Shown: piece after piece, positions 18,572-28,330 of the stretch
Numbering within the stretch: the stretch's first letter is position 1
Layout of the letters: the number at the start of each line of letters is the position of its first letter
DNA from: Closterium sp. Naga37s-1
Taxonomy: Eukaryota; Streptophyta; Zygnematophyceae; Desmidiales; Closteriaceae
DNA: 64,000 nucleotides
Direction: 5' to 3'
NCBI GenBank assembly: GCA_947471745.1
Contig: CANJKZ010000774.1
Span: forward strand, 1,054,001 to 1,118,000
The notes under the pieces: model-generated
What the model saw: only the letters and a program-made list of their open reading frames with translations
Told to the model about the DNA's origin: nothing
Database searches by the model: none
Program-made: the position numbers and the translations under genes

Positions 18572-20958
18572 CGAAGAGTGGTCATCTTCGGGGTAGGGGA
18601 GAAGGTCTGGAAGAAGTCAACTCCCTGTCGCTGACTGAAGCTTCGTGCAACGTAACGCGCCTTGAAGACAGGCGGAGAACCCGGCGGCCGCTTCACCCTG
18701 AAAATCCACATGCCACTGACAATGTTCGCCCCAGGAGGGGGAACCTCGTCGACGTAGGTGCCTGTGGACTTCCAGGAAGCCATCTCTGTGTCCATGGCTG
18801 TCTGCCACTGAGAGGAGTAGGGACCCTCTATCGCCTCTGCGTAAGAGCGCGGGGTCAGGATGTCTGGTGCATCCGGGTCTCCCTCAGGGGCAAGCAGCAT
18901 GGACACGAGATGAGGTAAAGCAGCAGCAAAGCACTCAAACTCCTCCTGTCTGTCCTCAAGGACGTCCGTGCCAAGAGCACACTCACCCCCGACGGACAGA
19001 GGACAGACAGACGCAGACTCAGACTCAGCAACAAGACTAGCGGCGTAGTATAGACGACAGGCAGCAGCAAAGTCAACAAGCTCAGCAACTAGAGCAGACG
19101 CAGCAGTGGACTCAAACGAAGGGTCAGTGACAACTGTGGCCAGAAAGCGCGTGACAGTAGGACTAGCAGCACGAAGGGAGTCAGACTCCGGGTCCGGACC
19201 GTCAGGAAGAGAGGACGCAGGAGGAGACGGCAGAGGGACACGCTGTGGAGCAGTGGAAGGACGCAGAGTCATATAGTGAGTGCCGGGGACAGGAGGAGGA
19301 CGCTGACGCGGTACACGTCGACCAGTGCGAACAGTGCGAACAGGCGACTCAGGACGAGACTCAGGTGACGCAGGACGAGACTCAGGCAACGCAAGACGAG
19401 ACTCAGGCTCACGACGCTCCGTAAGACCTCTAGTCCGTCCAGAGTAAGGAGAAGGACCGGGCAGTGGAGAGGCTGGCTGTAACTGTGACTGTGACTGGAC
19501 AGGCGGTGGACTCAGTAAGGGAGGAGTAGGACCAGTAGAAGGTGGGAGACCAAGAAACTGATGAAGGAGCGGAACGTAGTATGGCAGTGGCCACGCAGCG
19601 CCTCCAGAAACAGCAGAGACAGCACCAGTACCCTCAGCTCTAGGGTCTCCAGCTACAACTCCCGCAGCACCACCAGCTCCAGTACCTCCAGCAGCTCCAG
19701 CTCCAGCAGCACCTCCAATAGCAACAGCTCCATCACCTACAGCTCCAACTCCTGCAGCACCACCAGCCCCAGCAGCTCCAGTACCTCCAGTACGAGCACC
19801 TCCGGGACCAGCTGCTGTAGCACCTCCAGCAGCTCCAACACCAGCAGGACCTCCAACAGCGCAAGTACCTCCAGCACCAGCACCTCCAGGACCAGCAGCT
19901 CCAGCAGCTCCAGCACCAGCAGCACCTCCAGCAGCTCCAGCTCCAGAAGCACCTCCAACAGCAGGCCCCGTAGCTCTAGCAGCACGGCTACAGCGCCGAG
20001 CGTACCACTCCCGTAGCCGCTGCAGAGAGAGGGGCTCCCGCCGTGACGGGACACCCGGAGGACCTCCAGACTCAGCACGCTCAGGCTCAGCACCCCCAGG
20101 CTCAGCACCCCCAGACTCAGCACCCCCAGGCTCAGCACCCCTAGGCTCCACACGCTCAGGCTCAGCACCCCCAGGCTCCGCACCCACAGACTCAGCAACC
20201 CCAGGCTCAGCACCCCCAGGCCCCACACCCGCAGGCTCAGCACCCCTAGCAGCACCAGAGTCGACAGCTACTGCGACAGGCTCGACAGGGTCTACCTGGG
20301 ACACACCTGAGGGTGCAGGACCCTGAGGGGGAGCACCTACACTAACGATGCTCTTCTCAGCTGCAGTGAGGCGCTCCTCTAGCAGGTCGACAGTGAGCTT
20401 GGTGGAGCAAAGGGAGAGAAAGTGGTCCCTGACTGAAGCAAGGGAGTCAGGGAGGCGGGTGACTAGGTAGTAAAGGGTGATGTATATGGGGGGGAGGTTC
20501 TTGGCACAGAACTCAGTGGGAAGCGCAGTGCGGTAGCGGGCGTCACTAGTGCGGAGGTGAGTAATGAGGTCAGCGACTGTGGCAAAGGCGGCAAGGTCAG
20601 GGAAAAGGTACGGCAGCATGAGGCGGCTGAGGGAAGCAGTGGCAGGGGAGGAGTAGCGCGCTACGACAGCGTCATACAAAGACTTAGCAGTCTTGTACTG
20701 GCCAAAGTGCGCGCGCTCAGCAGACGGCAGGTGACTACGAACAGCAAGGCGAGCAACAGCGTCACGAGTGGTCCACTGCGAGCAAACCGTACTGTCAGCA
20801 GTGGCAGCAGGTGCAGGAGAGACACCGGACGTGTGATCGAAAAGGGATACTCCGTCCTTAGAGTCACACTGAAGAAAGAGCTGCAGGTCGTCAACCCACA
20901 CGTCAAAGTCAACCGCACGCCCCTCAGCATCAAAGGTAAGAACATTTGGGCTAGCCAT
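18523..20958 (-). CDS. A3 gag-spacer-RT fusion frame
   Basis: A single open frame of 811 codons starts at the gag ATG (20958). Residues 1-215 are gag (FDVWVDDLQLFLQ, SHLPSAERAHFGQY, ITLYYLVTRLPDSL, VDLLEERLTAAEKS). At about residue 225 it passes straight into PPQGPAPSGVSQVDP, which in A4 lies after the integrase. Zinc knuckle, protease and integrase are therefore deleted without breaking the frame. A Gly/Ala-rich spacer follows (about residues 230-480), then the RT N-terminal half (SSQWQTAMDTEMASW, IFRVKRPPG, ARSFSQRQG), ending in a frameshift near 18570. It would need helper enzymes from a complete copy. Whether it was ever expressed is unknown. Confidence 0.8.
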   Translation of the reverse strand: MASPNVLTFDAEGRAVDFDVWVDDLQLFLQCDSKDGVSLFDHTSGVSPAPAATADSTVCSQWTTRDAVARLAVRSHLPSAERAHFGQYKTAKSLYDAVVARYSSPATASLSRLMLPYLFPDLAAFATVADLITHLRTSDARYRTALPTEFCAKNLPPIYITLYYLVTRLPDSLASVRDHFLSLCSTKLTVDLLEERLTAAEKSIVSVGAPPQGPAPSGVSQVDPVEPVAVAVDSGAARGAEPAGVGPGGAEPGVAESVGAEPGGAEPERVEPRGAEPGGAESGGAEPGGAEPERAESGGPPGVPSRREPLSLQRLREWYARRCSRAARATGPAVGGASGAGAAGGAAGAGAAGAAGPGGAGAGGTCAVGGPAGVGAAGGATAAGPGGARTGGTGAAGAGGAAGVGAVGDGAVAIGGAAGAGAAGGTGAGGAAGVVAGDPRAEGTGAVSAVSGGAAWPLPYYVPLLHQFLGLPPSTGPTPPLLSPPPVQSQSQLQPASPLPGPSPYSGRTRGLTERREPESRLALPESRPASPESRPESPVRTVRTGRRVPRQRPPPVPGTHYMTLRPSTAPQRVPLPSPPASSLPDGPDPESDSLRAASPTVTRFLATVVTDPSFESTAASALVAELVDFAAACRLYYAASLVAESESASVCPLSVGGECALGTDVLEDRQEEFECFAAALPHLVSMLLAPEGDPDAPDILTPRSYAEAIEGPYSSQWQTAMDTEMASWKSTGTYVDEVPPPGANIVSGMWIFRVKRPPGSPPVFKARYVARSFSQRQGVDFFQTFSPTPKMTTLRCCCTSPLSVTTNYTL

Positions 20959-21626
20959 AACGGCAGTAGCAGCAGTAGCAGCAGTAGCAGCAGTGGTAGC
21001 TGAAGCAGCATTAGCAGCAGGAGCAGCGCGGGCAGGGCAGTGCGGCTCAGTAGGGCGGCGCGGCTCGGCAGGGCGGCGCGGCTCGGTAGGGCGGCGCAGC
21101 TCGGCTGGGCGGCGCGGCTCGGCTCTTGGCGGCGCGGCACGGCAGGGCGGGGCGGGTGCAGGGCAGGGCCACAGCTGGCGGTGAGGTCAGGGCCGCGACT
21201 GGGGCAGCAGCAGGGCAGGGCCGCTGCTTGGCGGCGGTAGAGCAGGGCCGCGACTGGGCCGGCTGAAGGGCAGGGCCGCGACGCGTCGGCGGCAGCGCAG
21301 GGCCGCTACAGGGCGGCGGCAGGGCAGGGCCGCGGCTGGATGGCAGGGTAGGGCAGGGCCGCGACAAGCAGCGGCAGGGCAGAGGCCACGGCGGGCGGCA
21401 AGGTCGGGGCCGCGACGAGAGGCGGCAGGGCAGGGCCGCGACTAGGCGGCTAGGTCGGGGTCGCGACGAGGCGGCGAGAGGGCAAGGCCGCGACGGGCCG
21501 AGAAAGCAGGGGGCCGCGACGGGCCGTTAGGGCATGGCGCGCGACGTCGCAGGTGAGGCAGGCGCGAGGCACGCTTCGGGTAGGGCAGGAAAAAAAATGT
21601 TATCGTGGTGGGCCCAAAAAAAAAAC
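20959..21626 (-). repeat. A3 GC-rich 5' leader
   Basis: About 670 bp between the hairpin and the gag ATG. Near gag it is cag-rich and then made of ggcggcgcggctcgg words (21050-21120). Farther out it has gggcagggccgcgac words (21180-21540). No gene is seen; frames on either strand follow the repeat. Confidence 0.72.
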
Positions 21627-21657
21627 GTTCCCACGAGGGAACCTGCTCAGAATACCA
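21606..21657 (-). promoter_or_regulatory. A3 primer-binding site, hairpin and GGGCCC box
   Basis: On the minus strand the PBS-like TGGTATTCTGAGCAGG starts at 21657, right inside the LTR. The hairpin stem is gttccc (21627-21632), the loop acga, and the second stem gggaac (21637-21642). The GGGCCC box with GTGGT lies at about 21606-21615, after an A-run. The stem sequence differs from that of A1, A2 and A5 but keeps the pairing. Confidence 0.72.
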
Positions 21658-21789
21658 TGTCAGAATAGTGAAGGAAGAAGTGATTGAACTAGCAAGCAGG
21701 TGGGTACAAGTAGGAAACCTAAAAGTGTTGTACCCTATATGAACTACCCCACTACAGCCTAGACAGACTATATGCATATAAGTTTGACA
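21658..21789 (-). repeat. A3 5' LTR
   Basis: 132 bp, on the plus strand tgtcagaatagtg to ataagtttgaca. It ends directly before the TSD ATCAT. The terminal TGTCA...TGACA form a 5-bp inverted repeat, as in all family-A LTRs here. Confidence 0.95.
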
Positions 21790-22082
21790 ATCATCAGCGC
21801 TTCTCTACTGTGTTAGGCCTTGTGCCTACTTTGCCTCACTTGCTCACTGCTTGACTCTACTTGTACTGTGATCTATATATATACCTGCATGCTTACACTT
21901 GCTAGGCTATGATCACTGTACTGTTTGTGCTCTTTATATATAACACTGCATGGGAACTGTCCTTGTGGCCTTTTGCTTGTGCTCGAACTGTGTGGTGACT
22001 TTGTGATCCACCCTGAGCTTGCTTTGTTCTGCTTGACTGGTCTTGTGACCACTTGTTCTCCCCCACTTTGCCTATGGGGGTG
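21790..22082 (+). other. A2 RNase H end and 3' untranslated region
   Basis: After the TSD copy ATCAT the A2 reading resumes and stops at 21852-21854. The rest is a conserved family-A 3' region (ctgcatgcttacacttgctagg, then cttgtggcc and ccaccctgagcttgc; the same words occur reversed in A3 and A4). It ends in the purine tract tatgggggtg before the LTR at 22083. No further gene is seen. Confidence 0.85.
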
Positions 22083-22214
22083 TGTCGAAATGTTCTATAG
22101 CTTATATTGTGTAGGCTATAGTGGGGTAGCCCATAAGGGGTACAACCCAATTAGGGTTAGTACTTGTACCCAACCCTTTCATAGTTCATTCATTCTCGTT
22201 CTTTACTTTCAACA
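22083..22214 (+). repeat. A2 3' LTR
   Basis: 132 bp, TGTCGAAATGTTC to ctttactttcaaca, followed by the TSD AACGC. It is nearly identical to 10573-10704. Confidence 0.95.
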
Positions 22215-22515
22215 AACGCTTCTCCTAGTAGTTTGCTTCGCTCTCACTCCAGCTCGCTGCAGCACGTATTGAAAGCGCTAGAACGCTTCTCCTAGTAGTT
22301 TGCTTCGCTCTCACTCCAGCTCGCTGCAACACGTATAAAAAGCGCTAGAACGCTTCTCCTAGTAGTTTGCTTCGCTCTCACTCCAGCTCGCTGCAGCACG
22401 TATTAAAAGCGCTAGAACGCTTCTCCTAGTAGTTTGCTTCGCTCTCACTCCAGCTCGCTGCAGCACGTATAAAAAGCGCTAGAACGCTTCTCCTAGTAGT
22501 TTGCTAAGCTACTCG
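22215..22515 (+). repeat. 67-bp tandem repeat array, right part
   Basis: About 4.4 units continuing the array at 10402. Each holds aacgcttctcctagtagttt, gcttcgctctcactcca and gctcgctgcagcacgta. The TATA-like core varies (tattgaaa, tataaaaa, tattaaaa, tataaaaa). The last unit degrades after ttgctaagc at about 22505. With the left part this makes about seven units. Confidence 0.88.
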
Positions 22516-23075
22516 CTCAAGTAAAGCTGCTAAGCTCACTACTCTCCGCTAAAGGGCGAAATAAGCAACCTTGCACCTTCTCTTATACTCGTTCATTTGA
22601 GCCACGACTTGCTAGTAATCCGCGACACCTTGACACGACGAGCCGATCGAAACTACAATCGTGGATCTACCGTGACGGTGTTGGCACACGTTGTTACGAA
22701 ACTAGTGCTTATCCGGCAGGCTATTAGTGCACGGCGCAGAGTGGAGTCTTCCTTGCAACGGCGTGGTTTGAGCTTTGTGTTGAGCAGCAGAGGACAGCAC
22801 GGTGCCGCCATCAGTTTCTACCTCTTGCTGCACAAACATCGGATTCACGAACCCCCCCTTCCCCCGACGTGCATTTTCGCCTTCCCACCGACCCAACTTC
22901 CCGCCTCTTTGCCAACCTCACATCCGCGCTTGTGCTTCTCCCTAGTCACTTTTCGCGACCTTCTTCGCTACACCAACTTCTTCCCTGAAACAAAGACTAC
23001 ACTTTCCACCCCATTTCTTATGCTTCCTTTACGTCCAAAATAATTTTGCATGCCACCAGCCCAATACCTTACAGA
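22516..23075 (+). other. N 5' untranslated region
   Basis: About 560 bp between the 67-bp array and the ATG of the N gene. It has no recognisable protein match; the stretch 22597-23043 is open but has no motif I know. The region is less GC-rich than the family-A leaders and becomes pyrimidine-rich towards the ATG. Confidence 0.5.
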
Positions 23076-26000
23076 ATGACAGGCCGCAAAAGGGGCCGTG
23101 GTGCCCAAGACTTTGAACCCACTTCTCCTCATCCGCCTGCCCGTTTGCGACAAACTCCAGCCTATGCGACTCTTTCGACCTCCTCATCAAACCTTGCACC
23201 ACCCCCTACTCCTAAGCCTCAATCATCTTCTACTCCCTCCCAGCAACCCCACCCAACAGCAGCGCCGAAAATTGTCTCGGAAAAACAAAAGGAGATTCTC
23301 CAGCAGGTCCTTATGGCCACCCTTCCTGATTCTCCGTCTTCATCACGGCCTGAAACCTCTCACCCTCAGCCCTCGACTTCCTGTGCCCGTCTTTCATCCA
23401 CCTCAACACCTCCTCCGACGACTACAGCAGATGCTCCTGATCCCACAGCCTCTGCCGACAACACACACCCACTATCACACTATGAAACTGCTGCTTCACG
23501 TTCTTGAGATCCCCCTCCTCTTTCCCCTACCCCTCACTATACGCAGCCATGCCCACAACCCTGCCCGCCCTCATCAACCTACGATAACCCACTACCTCCT
23601 AATTCTTGGCCCACATGTCGACGCACCTTCGCCAACTCAGGTTCGCTGGCCCGTCACCTTCCAGCCTGCTCTCGCAACACAGCCACACGTCAGCAAGCTG
23701 CTCGGCCTCCTCCTCCCCGCTCATCAGCCCCAACCTCGGCGCCTGCAGCCGCAGATCGACCTGCAATTCCTCAAGCCACCTGGGAGGCCGTTCCTTCATG
23801 GGATTGGCCTTCCTTCTTCAGCCCAGCAGTCTCACCTGGCCCTATTCTCCGCCGAATCCCCTCCCACATCCGACTCCTCATTCTTGATGCACTTCTCATT
23901 CCACTGCGCCGCCTTGCGCAACATCCTTCTGACGTCGCTGCACACCTCATTCTCTTGGCATTTCCGCGTCTCCTGCTGCGCCTACCATCTGCCGCTGCCC
24001 CCACACAGCCCCTTACCTCTTCATGTGCTGCCTTAGCACGCCGCTTCATCAATGGTGACTGGCAGTCTCTTTTCAGCGAAGCCGTAGCTGTAGCCACTCC
24101 AGCCACTAGACCTCTGCACATGGCATCAGCACGTTCTACAGCGCTGCTGGCTCGTCTCAACCATGCGAAGCGGTTTGCGAAATGCGGGGATTGGTCGTGG
24201 TCACTGGCAGCACTAGAAGCTGGCGAGTTAGCACCTCCATCATCAGAAACAGTTGCTGCACTTCGCTCCAAGCACCCACCTGCAGCAGCCGAGATTCCCG
24301 ACTGGGTACACAGCTTCACTCCTGCTGCTGCCCCACATCTTACTGTCCCTGTCCTCCACGCCGCTCTACAGTCCGCCCCCCGCGGCACAGCTGCTGGACC
24401 CTCTGGTTGGTTCATTGAGCACCTCAAAGACACGTTTCTCTCCCATTAGCAGCATCATCTTTCTCTCCTCCATGTCTTCCAGAACTGGCTGCAAGGTGAT
24501 CTTCCACCTGCAGTCAGGCCGTTTTACACAGCCTCGAACCTCGTCGCCGTACAGAAACCGCATGGTGGTGTACGTCCTATCGCCATTGGAGAAGTGCTAC
24601 CTCACCTCCTTTCACGCTGCATCACCCTCCTTTTCAAGCAGCAGATGCGAGAGACATTCCTTCCTCACCTTCAATTTAGCATAGCAGTTCCTACCAGGAT
24701 CGAGGTCATGTCGCACGCAGTTTGTTCCGCCTTCTCCCTTCATCCAAACAGGGTGGTGCTGCAGCTAGATGTTGCGAACGCATTCAATTCCTTCGATAGG
24801 GTTTCCATGTTTGAGGCATTAAGGTGCTCCCCAGGTGCTGCAGCTGGATGTTGCGAACGCATTCAATTCCTTCAATAGGGTTTCCATGTTTGAGGCATTA
24901 AGGTGCTCCCCATTCTCCAATCTCGTTCCCTTCTTCTGCCTATTTTACTCCACCCCTTCACCTCTCCATTACCGCAGTGGCCCCCTTCTTCACACATTCC
25001 AGTCAGGTTCCGGTGTTCGTCAGGGTGACCCATGTGGTCCTTTCCAGTACACCCTAACGCAGCAGCTAGCTATCCAACCAACCCAGCAACAGTCTCCCTC
25101 TATTTTCATTACCTCATACGCGGACGATACCTACTTGGTCGGCCCTCCCTCAGACGTCTTTGCAGCATACACTGACCTTACCACCCGCCTTCTCTCTCTC
25201 GGCCTTACTGTCCAAACCTCTAAATGCTCTCTATGGGCCCCTATGGACTTGCCCGAACACTTCATTCCGCCCCCTGGTATTTCCATTGCTGCAAACGGTC
25301 TCACTGTCGCTGGCGTTCCTACCCGCTCCGACAGTTACATCATCTCTACAGTTCGTAACAAGCTCGATTCTTTCACTTCCTCCCTCCCCTTACTCCATCA
25401 ACTGCAAGACCCACAGATTGCCTCACGGATCCTTTCCTTATGCATCACTGCCCGACCTTCTTTCCTCCTCCGAACTGTCGCACCTTTTCCCGAAATCCAA
25501 GAGCTAATCTCTTCATGGGACAGCACCATTTTCAGCCACTTCTCTCAGCTCATGGGCTCTGAGTACTGGAATCCCACCTCTGAACCGCCCACATCGGCTC
25601 GCCTCCAAGCCTCGCTCCCTATCCGCTTGGGTGGCTTCGGCATTCGCAGCTCTGCATCCATCGCCCCTCTCAGTTACCTCTGCAGCTGGGCGCAGACAGC
25701 TTCGATTTTATCCACCCACTTCATCACTGACGGTGCTCCTCTTTTCCGCCCTTACATTACCACAGACTCCATTAACCACCTCGACCCTTCAATCTCATCT
25801 ACCATATCCATGCTTCCCCAAGACATTCGTGATCGCTTTCCATCATGGTCTGTGCTTCAATCGGGCTACCCTCCTAAACTCTTTACTCACCTCTCCCAAC
25901 ACCTCGAAGCCGATCTGCTGGAGAAGGTTCGAGCCATAGTAACGTCCCCGCTTCGCCTTGCTCGCCTAACCTCTTTGCAGGGCCCGCATGCAGGTGACTG

Positions 26001-26738
26001 GCGCACTGTGGCTCCATCCTCCCCGCACATGCACCTTTCAGAGACCGAGTGGCGCATTGCAGTAGCTATCCGCCTAGGCCTTCCTCTCCCTCACCTTTCA
26101 TCATCACACACTTGCACCTACAACTCCCCGTTCACTGATGCTTCCATCCCTTCTCACGTCCTCCGCTGTCCTAGCGACAACGAGCCTACCAAGGTGCACG
26201 ACGCAATCAAGCGTGAAGTTCATCACATTGCCTTGGAGCAAGGGTTCTCTGCGCAAATGGAAGACCAGCATCTCCTGCCTGGCCGCCGAACAGACATCAC
26301 GTGCTGCGACGTCAGCTCTGGTACCACCTGGGCCTTGGATGTTTCTGTTGCCGATCCTCAAAAGGGATTTTTGCACTCCAACGCAACTAGTGTAATCGGT
26401 TCAGCAGCAGCCACTCGTGAAAGTGAGAAGACGTCAAACTCTTTCCACTCGTCATCGAAACTTTCGGTTGCTTCAGCACTTCATTCAACAACTTCCTTCG
26501 CCAATGCAGCCGTAAAGGGGCGTCACAACTTCGCGACCTGAGTGGTGCCACAGATTCCCTTCCCCAGCTATTTGAGACCAACTTCTACAAGCGTATTTCG
26601 CTGGTCCACCAGCGCGAGCAAGCTCGGACTGTTTGTCGACGTGCACAAATTCGTTTTACCGAGGGCGTCAACCACACACCACCCGAGGTGACTTCTCTAT
26701 CGGCGGCTGCCTTTGCATACTTGGGAGAGGACCATTGA
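23076..26738 (+). pseudogene. N reverse transcriptase-endonuclease gene
   Basis: The start chosen is ATG 23076 (MTGRKRGRGAQDF). A Pro/Ser/Thr-rich N-terminus is followed by a Cys/His finger (CRRTFANSGSLARHLPAC, about 23617-23670). The RT then has AGPSGW, KPHGGVRPIAIGEVL, LQLDVANAFNSF (motif A), GVRQGDPCGP and SYADDTYLVG (catalytic ADD). The C-terminus has RRTDI, WALDVSVADP and, one frame over, PLVIETFGC, typical of a restriction-like endonuclease of early-branching non-LTR elements. Breaks are TGA 23505, TAG 24447, a 79-bp tandem duplication at 24755 and a frameshift near 26430. Non-LTR enzymes prime cDNA on nicked target DNA. I cannot name the clade with certainty. Confidence 0.82.
24755..24912 (+). 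repeat. 79-bp tandem duplication in N RT motif A
   Basis: Two adjacent 79-bp units (24755-24833 and 24834-24912) start ggtgctgcagct and end ggtgctcccca. They differ at two bases (tagatg/tggatg and cttcgat/cttcaat). The unit encodes the motif A stretch with its catalytic Asp. Because 79 is not a multiple of three, the copy shifts the frame. A ggtgct word occurs at both ends of the unit, so slippage between direct repeats could explain it. Confidence 0.92.
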
Positions 26739-26842
26739 GACATGTAGGCCTCACTATAGGTCTAACTTGCATATCTTTCCTTAGACTAGTTCTATGGATT
26801 TGCCTTGTATCCATTGTACATTTACTATACTGTTAATAAAGA
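26739..26842 (+). other. N 3' tail
   Basis: About 100 bp after the stop at 26736-26738, ending in ctgttaataaaga. It contains no long A-run. The next bases, gggactctaacaccc, already belong to the B 5' LTR (compare 31681). Confidence 0.6.
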
Positions 26843-27379
26843 GGGACTCTAACACCCTCCTTATGAGAAGTGTGGTCTTCCTAGAAGCAGCTTGCAAGAG
26901 GGTGCAAGTGGGAAGACAAGCTGGCTCATGGTTGGCTTACTCACTATTGGTAGCCTTGAGTACAGCTCTAAACATCCAAGTGTGGTTGGCTTTGCTAACC
27001 TAGATAGGAAGTTTCCCATCCTTCTCTAGCCTTTCTTCCCAAGGACTCAACCTTCTCTGAGTTCCCAGGATGGTCCCAACCCCTTAAGAGTCCCCTAGGC
27101 AATGTTGTACTCACCTCTTCCTTGCATCAATGTAACTACACGTTTTCAGCCGAGCTTACGTTTTCATTCACTGCGTAGCGCATACACCTCTGATGAAAGC
27201 AAGCAATATACCGTTGGAGAGCAGACACGTGAAGCTAACGTTTGTCCAAGTTTCAGCCTCGTATAGTATCGGAGCTGATCGTGACAGCGTTTTGAACAGA
27301 GGCGGTTTGAAGTCATCAAATTCTGCTTAGGCGGTTTCATGGGCATCCGCGACCCCTAAGTGGACTCTAGACTATAACA
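26843..27379 (+). repeat. B 5' LTR, right part
   Basis: It begins gggactctaacaccctcc and matches the B 3' LTR at 31681-31930 and then 45659-45951. It ends gactctagactataaca directly before the primer site. It is the uninterrupted reference for the point where C1 entered the other LTR (ccttaagagtcccc at about 27084). Confidence 0.92.
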
Positions 27380-27395
27380 AGTGGTATCAGAGCGG
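27380..27395 (+). promoter_or_regulatory. B primer-binding site
   Basis: AGTGGTATCAGAGCGG follows the LTR end. TGGTATCAGAGC is the standard copia primer site, complementary to the 3' end of initiator tRNA-Met. Confidence 0.9.
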
Positions 27396-27418
27396 TTCTT
27401 ATCTGTTCTTGGGTCAAT

Positions 27419-28330
27419 ATGGAGGCTGAATGTTCTGCTCCAGCTGGTCCTAGTGGCAGTGGTGGCGTGAGAGGCGCTGGGGAAGCAGGAAGATGCGTTG
27501 CAGGCGGATCTGCACCAATAGCATCCGTTTCAACACCAGCCAAGGATGATATGAAGGCATTCAACCTGGAGAAGTTCTCTGGGGAGGATTGGGCATCATG
27601 GAGCTTCAGGATGGAGCTCATATTTAACCATTATGGGCTGCTTGAATTGATGGATGGAGAATTGAAGAGGCCTGCGAGCGAAGGAGCGACCAAGGAATGG
27701 GATCGCCGATCCAAGGATGGATTCTTCCTTCTCTCTCAATGCCTCTCATCCAACCAGTTGCACCACGTCAAGCATCTCATCAAGGATATCTAGTGTGGTC
27801 CCAAGGCATGGAAAATATTGAAGGATGTCCATGCCCCCAGCAGCGAAGCGATGGTGGTGGTGCTCGAGCGACAACTCCATGCGGTGAAGATCAACGAGGG
27901 TGATGTCGTGCAAGGAGCATTCGATCAACTCCGGGACCTCTACGTGAAGCTCTCTGCTACTGGTGTGGACTACCCTGAGAAGATCAAGTGCTACAAGGCT
28001 CTCTCCCTGCTGCCGGAGTCATGGGGCCCCTTGGTGGTCAACCTCAATGGCATGAAGGACTCATGGTCCCTTGAGTGGATTCGTGCTCAAGTCCTTCAAG
28101 AGGAGTTTCGGAGGAAGGAGCTGACTGCCGCTGCCGGTGAAGGTGGAGGCTCTGCCTACGGCTTGAAAGGCTTCAAGGGGAATGGCAGCAAGAAAGGCAA
28201 GGCCAAGGAAGGCTCTGGAGAGGAGTAGTATTCGGGAGGGAAGCGTGGCAACAACGGAGGCAAGCGGTGTGGCGGCAAGTGTTGGTGTTGCCATGTGGAA
28301 GGTCACCCGTGGTTTAAGTGTCGCAAGCTA
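27419..28330 (+). pseudogene. B gag
   Basis: ATG 27419 lies about 24 bp after the primer site and opens MEAECSAPAGPSG. The frame contains FNLEKFSGEDWASWSFRM, a copia gag block, and LLELMDGE. A TAG at about 27791 interrupts it after HLIKDI. The same frame then goes on with AWKILKDVHAPS, LERQLHAVKI and SLLPESWGPLVVNL. A second TAG lies at about 28226. It ends in a CCHC zinc knuckle (CWCCHVEGHPWFKC, about 28279-28320). This gag belongs with the C family and is unrelated in detail to family A. Confidence 0.88.

Larger units (their letters stand above)
16942..21789 (-). mobile_element. Copia element A3 (family A, gag-RT fusion derivative)
   Basis: A3 spans 4848 bp and is flanked by the TSD ATCAT (16937-16941 and 21790-21794). 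LTRs are 16942-17072 and 21658-21789 and differ at about five positions. It is inserted in the RNase H end of A2 in the opposite direction. It is about 2.5 kb shorter than A4 because protease and integrase are missing, with gag joined in frame to the spacer and RT. Confidence 0.95.
10573..22214 (+). mobile_element. Copia element A2 (family A), full span with nested A3
   Basis: Both LTRs are 132 bp (10573-10704 and 22083-22214) and differ at about three positions. The TSD is AACGC (10568-10572 and 22215-22219). The inner layout is PBS plus hairpin, GC-rich leader, gag, protease, integrase, spacer, RT and RNase H, then a purine tract (tatgggggtg before 22083). Without A3 the element is about 6.8 kb. 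The two LTRs are alike, but the genes carry several stops and frameshifts. Confidence 0.95.
10402..26842 (+). mobile_element. Non-LTR retrotransposon N, full span with nested A2
   Basis: N lies between the two halves of the B 5' LTR. Its own parts are a 67-bp tandem array (10402-10572 and 22215-22515, split by A2), an untranslated stretch, and one long RT/endonuclease gene (23076-26738). A short tail ends in gttaataaaga. It has no LTR. The left edge is the repeat array and the right edge is about 26842. No TSD is seen; instead B appears to have lost 51 bp of target. Without A2, N is about 4.8 kb. Whether the array belongs to N or was there first is inferred from its position inside the B LTR. 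Confidence 0.75.

Noticed and set aside
10402..22515. CRISPR-like or satellite array
   Set aside because: The 67-bp units are directly adjacent with no unique spacers, and the context is a eukaryotic retrotransposon; CRISPR does not apply.
22597..23043. Open frame upstream of the N gene as a possible ORF1
   Set aside because: No recognisable gag-like or RNA-binding motif, and it is in the 5' untranslated position; composition can explain it.
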